Assembly (NCBI GenBank): GCA_018712905.1
Contig: DVGD01000007.1
Coordinates: 1-21,358 of the forward strand
Direction: 5' to 3'
Origin: Candidatus Avoscillospira stercoripullorum
GTDB taxonomy: Bacteria; Bacillota; Clostridia; Oscillospirales; Oscillospiraceae
Length of the DNA stretch: 21,358 bases
Shown here: positions 1-5,630 of the stretch, piece by piece
Numbering within the stretch: the first letter of the stretch is position 1
Layout of the letters: each line of letters starts with the position of its first letter
Notes under the pieces: generated by a model
What the model was told of the DNA's origin: nothing
Seen by the model: only the letters and a program-made list of their open reading frames with translations
The model's database searches: none
Position numbers and translations under genes: made by a program

Positions 1-37
1 TGAACCGAACCGTTAAAAACGGACAATAGACAAAAGG

Positions 38-71
38 CCCCCTCATGTAGGATAATAACTACATGAGGGGG
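38..71 (+). promoter_or_regulatory. Perfect 13-bp hairpin covering the orfA ribosome-binding site
   Basis: CCCCCTCATGTAG (38-50) is exactly complementary to CTACATGAGGGGG (59-71), with the 8-nt loop GATAATAA. The 3' arm carries GAGGGGG, the only Shine-Dalgarno-like sequence for the ATG at 81. A transcript entering from outside the IS would fold and hide the site. A transcript starting inside the 5' arm would not. This is a known way for insertion sequences to avoid activation by outside transcription. Applying it here is inference. Confidence 0.75.
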
Positions 72-80
72 TAGTTGTAT

Positions 81-365
81 ATGGCAAGAAGATACCAAAA
101 GACACAGGCGCTGCTGCCACAGATCCAGCAGATGTTGAAGGACGGAATGACCCAGCGAGAAGTCGCAGAAGCATTGGGACTTGAAGGTGACCGCCCTGTC
201 CACGCACTACTAAAACGAGAACGAAAGAAGACTGTTCAAGGTGTTCCAAAACCACGAGGGCGGAAACCTGCAAAGACCTTGCAGGAATACAAGTATGAGA
301 ACAAGCGGCTGAGGATGGAAAATGAACTGCTGCGGGATTTTCTCTCGCTCACAGAAGGGATGTGA
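81..365 (+). CDS. IS3-family transposase OrfA (HTH protein)
   Basis: A 94-residue protein counted from the ATG at 81, which sits 9 nt after GAGGGGG. An in-frame TTG two codons earlier is possible but less well placed. The N-terminal half contains a helix-turn-helix stretch (MTQREVAEALGLEG and the following helix) expected to bind the IS ends. The C-terminal part (LQEYKYENKRLRMENELLRDF) has heptad-spaced leucines typical of the OrfA leucine zipper that mediates multimerisation. Its TGA (363-365) overlaps the GTG start of orfB (362-364), so orfB could be made by termination-reinitiation. The -1 frame is also open from about 326, so a -1 frameshift giving an OrfAB fusion is possible. No classical A-rich slippery heptamer is visible in the overlap. 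Confidence 0.9.
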   Translation: MARRYQKTQALLPQIQQMLKDGMTQREVAEALGLEGDRPVHALLKRERKKTVQGVPKPRGRKPAKTLQEYKYENKRLRMENELLRDFLSLTEGM

Positions 366-1219
366 GGCCAAAGTATCAGTATGAGGTTATCTACCGTCAC
401 AAGTCAGAATACCCAGTAGCAGTTATGTGTCAGATCTTTGGGGTTTCCCGGAGCGGCTACTACGATTATGTCAAAAGGAAGGGGCAGCCCCAAAAGGATG
501 CCCCTGTGGTGGCAATGCTCCGCCAACATCAAGAGCGCTGCCATCAGACCTACGGTTATCGCCGGATGCACCGCTGGCTGGAAAACCAGGGTATCCATCA
601 TGACCCCAAAACGATACTAAGAATAATGAAAAGATACGGGATTCTGTCTGAAATACGCAGAAAGAGGCAATGGCAGAACCTTGGCCAGCAGCTCCATCGG
701 TATAAGAACCTGCTCAATCGAAACTTCCAGGCGTCCAAACCAAATGAAAAATGGGTAACGGACATTTCCTATATCCACACGAAAGAAGGTGTGCTTTACC
801 TATCCATGATCCGAGATCTGTACGACAACAGTATTGTAGCATACAAGACGGCGACACGACAAACCGTCAATCTCGTGCTGGACACCATAAGGTTAGCGAT
901 GAAGAAAGAGAAAAAGAAGGTCGCTGCGGAGTTGCAGCTCCACAGCGACCAAGGCTTTCAATATACATCCCAAGCATATTTCAAGCTAACTCAATCTTAC
1001 GGCATAACACCATCAATGTCAAGAAAGGGAAATCCTTATGACAATGCGATGGCAGAAAACTTCTTCTCAATCTTGAAAACGGAATGTATCTACCGGCACA
1101 AACCTCGCTCTTTCCAGGAAGCAAATGAGATGATAGATAGCTACATTCATTTCTATAACAATGAGCGCATCCAGACAAAAACAGGAGTGGCGCCACTGAC
1201 GCAGCGCCACTCTGCTTAA
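362..1219 (+). CDS. IS3-family transposase OrfB (DDE integrase core)
   Basis: A 285-residue transposase catalytic subunit with an rve-type (RNase H fold) core. The DDE residues are Asp134 (WVTDISYI), Asp196 (LHSDQGFQY) and Glu232 (NAMAENFFS). The D-E spacing of 35 intervening residues and the motif KGNPYDNAMAENFF are hallmarks of the family. An upstream HTH_21-like segment (residues 45-105, HQTYGYRRMHRWL) is present. It catalyses excision of a circular IS intermediate and its integration, probably as an OrfAB fusion, while OrfA and OrfB alone act as regulators in studied members. The GTG start overlaps the orfA stop. There are no frameshifts or missing residues, so it appears functional. It ends 60 bp before the right end of the IS. 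Confidence 0.95.
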   Translation: MRPKYQYEVIYRHKSEYPVAVMCQIFGVSRSGYYDYVKRKGQPQKDAPVVAMLRQHQERCHQTYGYRRMHRWLENQGIHHDPKTILRIMKRYGILSEIRRKRQWQNLGQQLHRYKNLLNRNFQASKPNEKWVTDISYIHTKEGVLYLSMIRDLYDNSIVAYKTATRQTVNLVLDTIRLAMKKEKKKVAAELQLHSDQGFQYTSQAYFKLTQSYGITPSMSRKGNPYDNAMAENFFSILKTECIYRHKPRSFQEANEMIDSYIHFYNNERIQTKTGVAPLTQRHSA

Positions 1220-1328
1220 AACGGAATATTTCCTACATAGGGGCTTTTTTGTACTGTCCGTACAAATTGGGGCAGTTCAAAGGCTGCCGGGGTTTTTCAT
1301 AGGGTGCGTGCTGTACCACCGTAGGGGC

Positions 1329-1428
1329 GTAGGGGCGGGGTTTATCCCCGCCCGGGATGGTGCCTGCGTTTTGCGATGCCCTTGCCGGAATCGCAATCGC
1401 CACGGGCGGCCATAAAGGCCGCCCCTAC
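1329..1428. repeat. Composite palindrome unit 1
   Basis: The unit starts with a GTAGGGG-type tag (a second tag, probably a partial duplication, starts at 1321). Its left hairpin is GGGCGGGG/CCCCGCCC (1333-1353, loop TTTAT). Its right hairpin is GGGCGGCC/GGCCGCCC (1404-1424, loop ATAAA), followed by CTAC at 1425-1428. The spacer contains a third pairing, TTGCGAT/ATCGCAA. Confidence 0.7.
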
Positions 1429-1459
1429 ATACGAATCCGAGACACCGTGCGACATCAGC

Positions 1460-1485
1460 GGCGGCATGAGGGCATGCCGCCCTAC
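1460..1485 (-). repeat. Single GTAG palindrome, 26-nt copy shared with island 2
   Basis: The hairpin GGCGGCATG/CATGCCGCC (1460-1468 and 1473-1481, loop AGGG) ends in CTAC at 1482-1485. The 26 nt are the exact reverse complement of 18625-18650, about 17 kb away. Confidence 0.8.
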
Positions 1486-1511
1486 GGGTGCGGCGGAGTG
1501 GCGTGCACTCT

Positions 1512-1561
1512 GTAGGGGTCGATCTCCGATCGACCCGCGGGCGGCAGATTGCCGCCCCTAC
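1512..1561. repeat. Composite palindrome unit 2 (50 nt)
   Basis: The compact unit is GTAG, hairpin GGGTCGATC/GATCGACCC (1516-1536, loop TCC), hairpin GGGCGGCA/TGCCGCCC (1539-1557, loop GAT), then CTAC. The right-hand 23 nt (1539-1561) are the exact reverse complement of 18721-18743. Confidence 0.8.
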
Positions 1562-1581
1562 GATGCGGTGCACCATCGCGT

Positions 1582-1680
1582 GTAGGGGCGCATTGTATAT
1601 GCGCCCGTGCCGGGTTGCGTTTTGCAGGAGGCTCGCGGAAAATGCGGGAGCCCTCGGGCGGATATATAATCCGCCCCTAC
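1582..1680. repeat. Composite palindrome unit 3 (99 nt)
   Basis: The left hairpin GGGCGCAT/ATGCGCCC (1586-1606, loop TGTAT) is preceded by GTAG. The right hairpin GGGCGGAT/ATCCGCCC (1656-1676, loop ATATA) is followed by CTAC. The spacer has an imperfect stem around GGCTC/GAGCC and shares GCGTTTTGC with the spacer of unit 1. Confidence 0.75.
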
Positions 1681-1708
1681 AGGTGCGGTGCGATTTTCCA
1701 CCCCATTC

Positions 1709-1766
1709 GTAGGGGTCGATGTCCCCATCGACCCGTGCCGCGGAGCGGCCTTGCGGCCGCCCCTAC
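1709..1766. repeat. Composite palindrome unit 4 (58 nt), supplies a stop codon
   Basis: GTAG is followed by hairpin GGGTCGATG/CATCGACCC (1713-1734, loop TCCC), then GCGGCC/GGCCGC (1745-1760, loop TTGC) and the tag CCCTAC (1761-1766). On the minus strand this terminal GTAGGG contains the TAG stop codon (1763-1765) of the neighbouring 132-residue gene, so the repeat and the coding region overlap. Confidence 0.75.
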
Positions 1767-2161
1767 GGGGCGGAGTAAAGGTAGACAAAGTAGTAGCTCT
1801 TGCCTTCCTCATAGAGCTTGGCCTGCTTCATGGCCTCGATGCTGTCCTCATCCAGAGGCTTCACCGAGAGCTCCACCGAGTAGCCCTCCTCGGCGGGCGG
1901 GGCGTCCACGGCGGCGTAATACTGGGAGAGCTCCTCCTCGGTGAGGCTGCTCTCCAAAAGCAGCGCCGCCGTCCAGCCGCCGACGTCGTCCTTGGCCGCG
2001 TCCTGCTGCACCAGGGTGGTATCTTCCGGCAGGGCATAGGAAAAGAGCGGCTCGCCAAAGGCATCCAGCGCCTTGTTCTCCAGGTACTTGGGCAGGAGGA
2101 AGGCCGCCACCAGCACCAGCAAAATCACCAGCGGCGCAATGACTCTGAGTTTTTCCTTCAT
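1763..2161 (-). CDS. Hypothetical membrane-anchored protein, 132 aa
   Basis: I do not recognise this protein. Residues 7-24 (VIAPLVILLVLVAAFLLP) form one hydrophobic segment after a short basic N-terminus (MKEKLR), so it is probably anchored with about 105 residues outside. The outer part is acidic (SLTEEELSQYYAAVDAPPAEEG) and has no cysteines or clear motif. The ATG lies 4 nt after the stop of the upstream small membrane gene, so the two are probably co-transcribed. An AAGGAC sequence in the end of that gene may serve as its ribosome-binding site. The last codons and the TAG overlap a palindromic repeat (1709-1766), so the C-terminus may have been set by repeat insertion. Confidence 0.7.
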   Translation of the reverse strand: MKEKLRVIAPLVILLVLVAAFLLPKYLENKALDAFGEPLFSYALPEDTTLVQQDAAKDDVGGWTAALLLESSLTEEELSQYYAAVDAPPAEEGYSVELSVKPLDEDSIEAMKQAKLYEEGKSYYFVYLYSAP

Positions 2162-2165
2162 GGGT

Positions 2166-2363
2166 TCAGTCCTTGTCCTTTTTCTTTACAATTAAAATGG
2201 TGCAGGCGGCCATGACCACGCTGAGAATCAGCGTGGCAAAGCCCACGGCTCTGACGGCGAAGTCATCGGCATAGAAGGGAAAGAAGTCGAACATGGCGCC
2301 GATGTACCAGCCCACGATCACAAAAACAATGGTGCAGACGAGAAATCTCCAAGGCTGCTTCAT
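2166..2363 (-). CDS. Small two-helix membrane protein, 65 aa, unknown function
   Basis: The start is taken as the ATG at 2363 because GGGAGG (minus-strand sense of 2368-2373) sits four bases upstream. A longer reading from 2384 would place this site inside the gene. Two hydrophobic stretches are visible: FLVCTIVFVIVGWYIGAMF near the N-terminus and AVGFATLILSVVMAACTILIV near the C-terminus. They are joined by an aromatic/acidic linker (DFFPFYADDF) and followed by a lysine-rich tail (KKKDKD), which predicts a cytoplasmic C-terminus. It lies downstream of rplQ and its terminator-like hairpin. No family is recognised. It is probably a two-gene unit with the next gene. Confidence 0.7.
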   Translation of the reverse strand: MKQPWRFLVCTIVFVIVGWYIGAMFDFFPFYADDFAVRAVGFATLILSVVMAACTILIVKKKDKD

Positions 2364-2383
2364 AAATCCTCCCAGAAAGCACA

Positions 2384-2410
2384 AGGATCGCTGCGCACCG
2401 CAGCGATCCT
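2384..2410 (-). terminator. Perfect 12-bp hairpin after rplQ, probable terminator
   Basis: AGGATCGCTGCG (2384-2395) pairs with CGCAGCGATCCT (2399-2410) across a 3-nt loop. It begins 7 nt after the rplQ stop codon. On the minus strand it is followed by TGTGCTTTCT, a poor U-tract, so termination may be partial. It marks the likely end of the r-protein transcript but could allow read-through into the two small membrane genes. Confidence 0.7.
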
Positions 2411-2417
2411 CTGCTTC

Positions 2418-2759
2418 TTACACCAATTCGATGACGGCCATTTCCGCGGCGTCGCCCTTGCGGGGCCCGAGACGGGTCACGCGGGTGTAGCCACCATTGC
2501 GGTCGGCGTACTTGGGTGCAATCTCACTGAAAACCTTCTTGGCCACATCTTCCTTGGTGATGTAGCCCAGCGCCTTGCGGTAAGAGGCCAGGGTGTTCTT
2601 CTTGCCGAGGGTAATCATCTTCTCGGCAATGGGCTGCACTTCCTTGGCGCGGTAGAAGGTGGTCTCGATCTTGCCATTCTCCAGCAGGTAGGTGGTCATG
2701 GCTCTGAGCATGGCCTTGCGCTGGTCGCTGGTTCTGCCCAGCTTACGAGTGCCAAACAT
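2418..2759 (-). CDS. rplQ: 50S ribosomal protein L17 (bL17)
   Basis: A 113-residue L17, near the usual length for compact Gram-positive forms. The N-terminus RKLGRTSDQRKAMLRAMTTYLLENGKIETTF is the family signature, and the C-terminus ends GYTRVTRLGPRKGDAAEMAVIELV as expected. L17 is a bacteria-specific large-subunit protein located near the exit-tunnel end. A strong ribosome-binding site (AAAAAGGAGGG in minus sense) lies 8-9 nt before the ATG. It is the last gene of the alpha-operon part, 32 nt after rpoA, and a 12-bp hairpin follows it. Confidence 0.97.
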   Translation of the reverse strand: MFGTRKLGRTSDQRKAMLRAMTTYLLENGKIETTFYRAKEVQPIAEKMITLGKKNTLASYRKALGYITKEDVAKKVFSEIAPKYADRNGGYTRVTRLGPRKGDAAEMAVIELV

Positions 2760-2791
2760 TGGTATTCCCTCCTTTTTTAAAAAGGTATCGC

Positions 2792-3754
2792 TTAATTATT
2801 GTTGCCGGCAGATTCATCGCTGGCCAGGCTGAGTCCCAGCGCCGCCAGCTTATTCTGCACTTCTTCAAGAGACTTTCTGCCCATGTTGCGCACCTTCATC
2901 ATGTCTTCGCCGGTTCTGGAGATCAGATCCTCGACGTTGTTGATGTTGGCTCGCTTGAGGCAGTTGAAACTTCTCACCGACAGATCCAGCTCTTCGATGG
3001 TCAGCTCCAGCACCTTCGCCCTGGGGGATTCGGCCTTCTCCACCACCGTGGACTTGTTGGCCACGGCCTCGGAGAGATCGGTAAACAGGGAGAGGTGGTC
3101 GGAGAGGATCTTGGCGCCCAGGCTCACGGCGTCCCGCGCCGTGATGGTGGAGTCCGTCCAGACCTCGAGGGTGAGCTTATCATAGTCGGTCATGTTGCCC
3201 ACACGGGTGTTCTCCACCGTGTAGTTCGCCTTGTAGACGGGCGAATAGATGGAGTCGATGGCAATCACGCCAATGGGCATCTGGGGGGTCTTGTTCCGAT
3301 CAGCGGGAACATAGCCCCGACCATGGCTCAGGGTGATTTCCATATTGAACGTCGCATCGGGTCCCAGGGTGCAGATGTGCAGGTCGGGGTTGAGAATCTC
3401 AACCTCGCCGTCGGCCTTGATGTCGCCGGCCGTGACCTCGCACTCTCCCGCTGCGTCGATATACACCGTTTTCACGCCCTGGCAGTGAAGTCTTGCAATG
3501 ATCTTCTTCACGTTGAGCACAATCTCGGTCACATCTTCCTTGACGCCGGGGATCGTGCTGAACTCATGCTGGACACCGGCGATCTTGATGGAGGTCGCGG
3601 CGGTGCCGGGCAGAGAAGACAACAGAATCCGTCTGAGAGAGTTGCCCAGGGTGGTGCCGTAGCCCCGCTCGAGGGGTTCTACGACATACTTCCCGTAGGA
3701 GCTGTCCTCAGGGGAGTCGATGCATTCAATGCGAGGCTTTTCAATTTCTACCAT
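2792..3754 (-). CDS. rpoA: DNA-directed RNA polymerase subunit alpha
   Basis: A 320-residue alpha subunit counted from the ATG at 3754 (MVEIEKPRIEC). An upstream in-frame TTG would encode the ribosome-binding site GGAGGG itself, so it is rejected as the start. The N-terminal domain (about 1-235) carries the dimerisation signature GYGTTLGNSLRRILLSSLPG (31-50). The C-terminal domain (about 246-312) has LSVRSFNCLKRANI and NMGRKSLEEV. Arg261, Asn264, Gly292 and Lys294 match the E. coli residues (R265, N268, G296, K298) that touch UP-element DNA. A working alpha-CTD makes the A-rich tracts upstream of the S10 promoter in this window a plausible UP element. It sits between rpsD and rplQ as in most Firmicutes. 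Confidence 0.98.
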   Translation of the reverse strand: MVEIEKPRIECIDSPEDSSYGKYVVEPLERGYGTTLGNSLRRILLSSLPGTAATSIKIAGVQHEFSTIPGVKEDVTEIVLNVKKIIARLHCQGVKTVYIDAAGECEVTAGDIKADGEVEILNPDLHICTLGPDATFNMEITLSHGRGYVPADRNKTPQMPIGVIAIDSIYSPVYKANYTVENTRVGNMTDYDKLTLEVWTDSTITARDAVSLGAKILSDHLSLFTDLSEAVANKSTVVEKAESPRAKVLELTIEELDLSVRSFNCLKRANINNVEDLISRTGEDMMKVRNMGRKSLEEVQNKLAALGLSLASDESAGNNN

Positions 3755-3833
3755 GAATAAATACCCTCCTTGCAACTGCGAAGCAACACTGCTCCGCTGC
3801 CGATTTCAGCTTACCATTAACGAGGGCGGAGCA

Positions 3834-4430
3834 TTACTTGGAGTACAACTCGACGATCAGGTTCTCTGCAATCTCGAAGTCGATATCGTCTCTTGCGGGC
3901 AGGGCGATGACCTTACCCTGGAGATTGTTCTTGTCGCGCTCCAGCCACTTGGGGGCGGCCACGAAAGCGTCGTCTTCCTTGAGCTTCTTGAAGCGGTTGT
4001 TGGAGACGCTCTTCTCGCAGACGGCGATGACATCGCCGGTGCTCACCAAGTAAGAGGGAATGTTGACGCGCTTGCCGTTGACGGTGTAGTGGCCATGGTT
4101 GACCAGCTGACGCGCCTCGCGGCGGGTGGAGGCAAAGCCCAGACGGTAGACCACATTGTCCAGGCGCCGCTCGATGAGGCTCAGGAGATTCTCTCCGGTG
4201 TTGCCGCCCATGCGCTCGGCCTTCACATAGTACATGTGGAACTGCTTTTCCAGGATGCCGTAGACGAACTTGACCTTCTGCTTCTCAGTCAGCTGCAGAG
4301 CATACTCGGACTTCTTGGCGCGGCGCTGGCCGCCGGGGTTCTTGTTGGAAGTCTTGGAGTAGCCCATGGCCGCAGGGGAGACACCCAGCGTTCTGCAGCG
4401 CTTGAGAACAGGCTGTGTATTTTTTGCCAT
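3834..4430 (-). CDS. rpsD: 30S ribosomal protein S4 (uS4)
   Basis: A 198-residue primary 16S rRNA-binding assembly protein. The S4 RNA-binding domain is clear at about 87-145 (IERRLDNVVYRLGFASTRREARQLVNHG), and the C-terminus ends IAENLIVELYSK. The N-terminus (VLKRCRTLGVSPAAMG) has one cysteine and lacks the CxxC pairs of zinc-binding S4, so this is the zinc-free form. In many Firmicutes rpsD is a separate autoregulated gene, but here it lies in the alpha operon between rpsK and rpoA, as in Clostridia and E. coli. The ATG is preceded by GGAGG. An inverted repeat follows in the rpsD-rpoA spacer. Confidence 0.97.
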   Translation of the reverse strand: MAKNTQPVLKRCRTLGVSPAAMGYSKTSNKNPGGQRRAKKSEYALQLTEKQKVKFVYGILEKQFHMYYVKAERMGGNTGENLLSLIERRLDNVVYRLGFASTRREARQLVNHGHYTVNGKRVNIPSYLVSTGDVIAVCEKSVSNNRFKKLKEDDAFVAAPKWLERDKNNLQGKVIALPARDDIDFEIAENLIVELYSK

Positions 4431-4454
4431 TGGTGAATTTCCTCCTTCTGCGAA

Positions 4455-4856
4455 TTAAACGCGGCGTCTTTTGGGAGGACGGCAGCCATTGTGAGGAATG
4501 GGAGTCACGTCCTTGATCATGGTCACTTCCAGGCCGGCGGACTGCAGCGCACGGATGGCTGCTTCACGACCCTGGCCGGGACCCTTGACGAACACTTCCA
4601 CGGTCTTGAGGCCACAGTTCTCGATGGCCGCCTTGGCAGCGGTCTCGGCCGCCATCTGGGCGGCGTAGGGCGTGGACTTTCTGGAGCCGCGGAAGCCCAG
4701 ACCACCGGAGGAAGCCCAGGAAAGGGCGTTGCCGTTGGTGTCGGTGATGGTCACCATGGTGTTGTTGAACGAAGAGCGGATATGCGCAGCGCCCTTCTCG
4801 ATGTTCTTGCGCTCTCTGCGGCGCTTGACGACTTTCTTTGCATTTGCCTTGGCCAT
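4455..4856 (-). CDS. rpsK: 30S ribosomal protein S11 (uS11)
   Basis: A 133-residue platform protein that contacts the 16S 690/790 loops and the mRNA exit path. Diagnostic stretches are AHIRSSFNNTMVTITDTNGN, SWASSGGLGFRGSRKSTPYAAQ and the C-terminal DVTPIPHNGCRPPKRRRV. The basic N-terminus (KKVVKRRRERKNIEKG) is typical of Gram-positive S11. It lies 15 nt downstream of rpsM with a GGAGGG ribosome-binding site and is followed by rpsD. Confidence 0.97.
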   Translation of the reverse strand: MAKANAKKVVKRRRERKNIEKGAAHIRSSFNNTMVTITDTNGNALSWASSGGLGFRGSRKSTPYAAQMAAETAAKAAIENCGLKTVEVFVKGPGQGREAAIRALQSAGLEVTMIKDVTPIPHNGCRPPKRRRV

Positions 4857-4871
4857 TGCGATATCCCTCCT

Positions 4872-5240
4872 TTACTTCTTCTTGTTGGCGATGGTCTTCT
4901 TCGGACCCTTGCGGGTACGGGCATTGGTCTTGGTTCTCTGACCGCGGACGGGCAGGCCTCTTCTGTGGCGCAGGCCACGGTAGCAGCCAATCTCGGTGAG
5001 GCGCTTGATGTTCAGCGCCACCTCACGGCGCAGGTCGCCTTCGATGGTGTAGTGATGGTCGATCACTTCACGCAGGGCAGCTTCCTGATCGTCGGTGAGA
5101 TCCTTCACACGGGTGTCGGGGTCGATGTTCGCCTTGGCCAGAATGTCCTTGGCGCTCTTGCGGCCGATGCCGAAGATATAAGTCAAACCGATTTCGATTC
5201 TTTTGTCGCGGGGCAGGTCAATACCAGCAATACGTGCCAT
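4872..5240 (-). CDS. rpsM: 30S ribosomal protein S13 (uS13)
   Basis: A 122-residue 30S head protein that forms intersubunit bridges and contacts P-site tRNA through its basic tail. It starts MARIAGIDLPRDKRIEIGLTYIFGIG, has the helix-hairpin-helix segment SAKDILAKANIDPDTRV, and ends with the family signature RGLRHRRGLPVRGQRTKTNARTRKG plus a lysine tail. Length and ends are normal. It follows rpmJ by 20 nt, with AGGAGG before the ATG. Confidence 0.97.
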   Translation of the reverse strand: MARIAGIDLPRDKRIEIGLTYIFGIGRKSAKDILAKANIDPDTRVKDLTDDQEAALREVIDHHYTIEGDLRREVALNIKRLTEIGCYRGLRHRRGLPVRGQRTKTNARTRKGPKKTIANKKK

Positions 5241-5260
5241 ATTAAATAGCGCACCTCCTA

Positions 5261-5374
5261 TCAGCCTTGTCTCTGCTTGTGCTTGGGATTTTCACAAATT
5301 ACCATGACTCTTCCCTTGCGCTTAATGATCTTGCACTTCTCGCACATGGGCTTCACGGACGGTCTTACCTTCAT
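5261..5374 (-). CDS. rpmJ: 50S ribosomal protein L36 (bL36), zinc-binding form
   Basis: A 37-residue protein whose translation begins MKVRPSVKPMCEKCKIIKRK and ends HKQRQG. Cys11, Cys14, Cys27 and His32 form the zinc ribbon of the C+ type of L36. Zinc-free paralogues normally replace this one in zinc starvation, and none is seen in this window. L36 binds domain V/VI of 23S rRNA. It lies between infA and rpsM, its usual place, with GGAGG just upstream of the ATG and a TGA stop. Confidence 0.96.
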   Translation of the reverse strand: MKVRPSVKPMCEKCKIIKRKGRVMVICENPKHKQRQG

Positions 5375-5405
5375 ACTGTTTACCTCCATACGAGACGAAT
5401 GTCTC

Positions 5406-5624
5406 TCATTTACTTCTCCATGTGATCCGGCCGCGGGTCAGGTCATACGGGGACATCTGTACCGTGACCTTGTCGCCGGGCAGGATCTTGATAAAGTTCA
5501 TCCGGAGCTTGCCGGAAATATGCGCCAGAATGGTGTGTCCGTTGCCAATGTCAACGGAGAACATGGCATTCGGCAGTGCATCCACTACGATGCCCTCAAG
5601 CTCGATTACGTCGTCTTTTGCCAA
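5406..5624 (-). CDS. infA: Translation initiation factor IF-1
   Basis: A 72-residue single OB-fold protein, the standard IF-1 length. The motifs are KDDVIELEGIVVDALPNAMFSVDIGNGHTILAHISGKLRMNFIKILPGDKVTVQMSPYDLTRGRITWR. IF-1 occupies the A site of the 30S subunit during initiation and helps IF-2 and IF-3. It starts 6 nt after the stop of the KOW-protein gene, and the preceding codons give a GGGGG-rich ribosome-binding site. The position between map/KOW and rpmJ is conserved in Firmicutes. Confidence 0.97.
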   Translation of the reverse strand: MAKDDVIELEGIVVDALPNAMFSVDIGNGHTILAHISGKLRMNFIKILPGDKVTVQMSPYDLTRGRITWRSK

Positions 5625-5630
5625 GATTTA

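Larger units (their letters stand above)
1..1279 (+). mobile_element. Complete IS3-family insertion sequence
   Basis: The element runs from TGAAC at position 1 to GTTCA at 1275-1279. Its ends are imperfect inverted repeats: TGAAC, ACGGACA, an A-rich stretch and a CCCC..TGTAGGA block occur in the same order at the left end and, inverted, at the right end. It encodes an HTH orfA and a DDE orfB in the -1 frame relative to each other, as in the IS3 family. The ends begin TG and finish CA as expected. The window starts exactly at the left end, so the left flank and any 3-4 bp target duplication cannot be seen. A subterminal 7-bp hairpin (TTTGTAC/GTACAAA, 1248-1266) lies in the right end. Base composition is visibly lower in GC than the surrounding DNA, which suggests recent acquisition. 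Both frames are intact, so the copy may be active. The IS3 subgroup is not assigned. Confidence 0.93.
1321..1766. repeat. Island 1 of GTAG-type palindromes (REP/BIME-like)
   Basis: This gene-free stretch holds nine short hairpins built on one shell: GTAG tag, GGG, variable stem, 3-5 nt loop, CCC. Stems include GGGCGGCC/GGCCGCCC, GGGCGGAT/ATCCGCCC, GGGCGCAT/ATGCGCCC, GGGTCGATC/GATCGACCC and GGGCGGGG/CCCCGCCC. The two arms always change together, so pairing is what is kept. Each hairpin has the GTAG tag on one side only, and left-tagged and right-tagged hairpins mostly alternate to form composite units bounded by GTAGGGG and CCCCTAC. A 5' GTAG next to a palindrome is the signature of REP sequences mobilised by RAYT (TnpA_REP) transposases. 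No RAYT gene is in the window. Open frames through this DNA are artefacts of its composition. Confidence 0.8.

Noticed and set aside
1271..1297. GGCAG/CTGCC hairpin with GGGGTTTTT just right of the IS as a plus-strand terminator
   Set aside because: It is a 5-bp stem that crosses the IS boundary with an 8-nt loop. It may end IS transcripts, but the signal is too weak to call.
1321..1766. CRISPR array, because of regularly seen palindromic units
   Set aside because: Units differ in stem sequence, spacing is irregular, orientation alternates and there are no unique spacers of constant length or cas genes.
1277..1944. Open frames on both strands through the palindrome region, with VGAAICRP-like peptides also seen at 18643-18879
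   Set aside because: They come from the same GTAGGGG repeat DNA read as protein, lack ribosome-binding sites, and overlap each other and the real gene at 1763-2161. They are composition artefacts.
4867..5260. Separate promoter for rpmJ-rpsM or infA inside the operon
   Set aside because: I found no TTGACA/TATAAT pair with 16-18 bp spacing in the short gaps. The genes appear to depend on upstream transcription.
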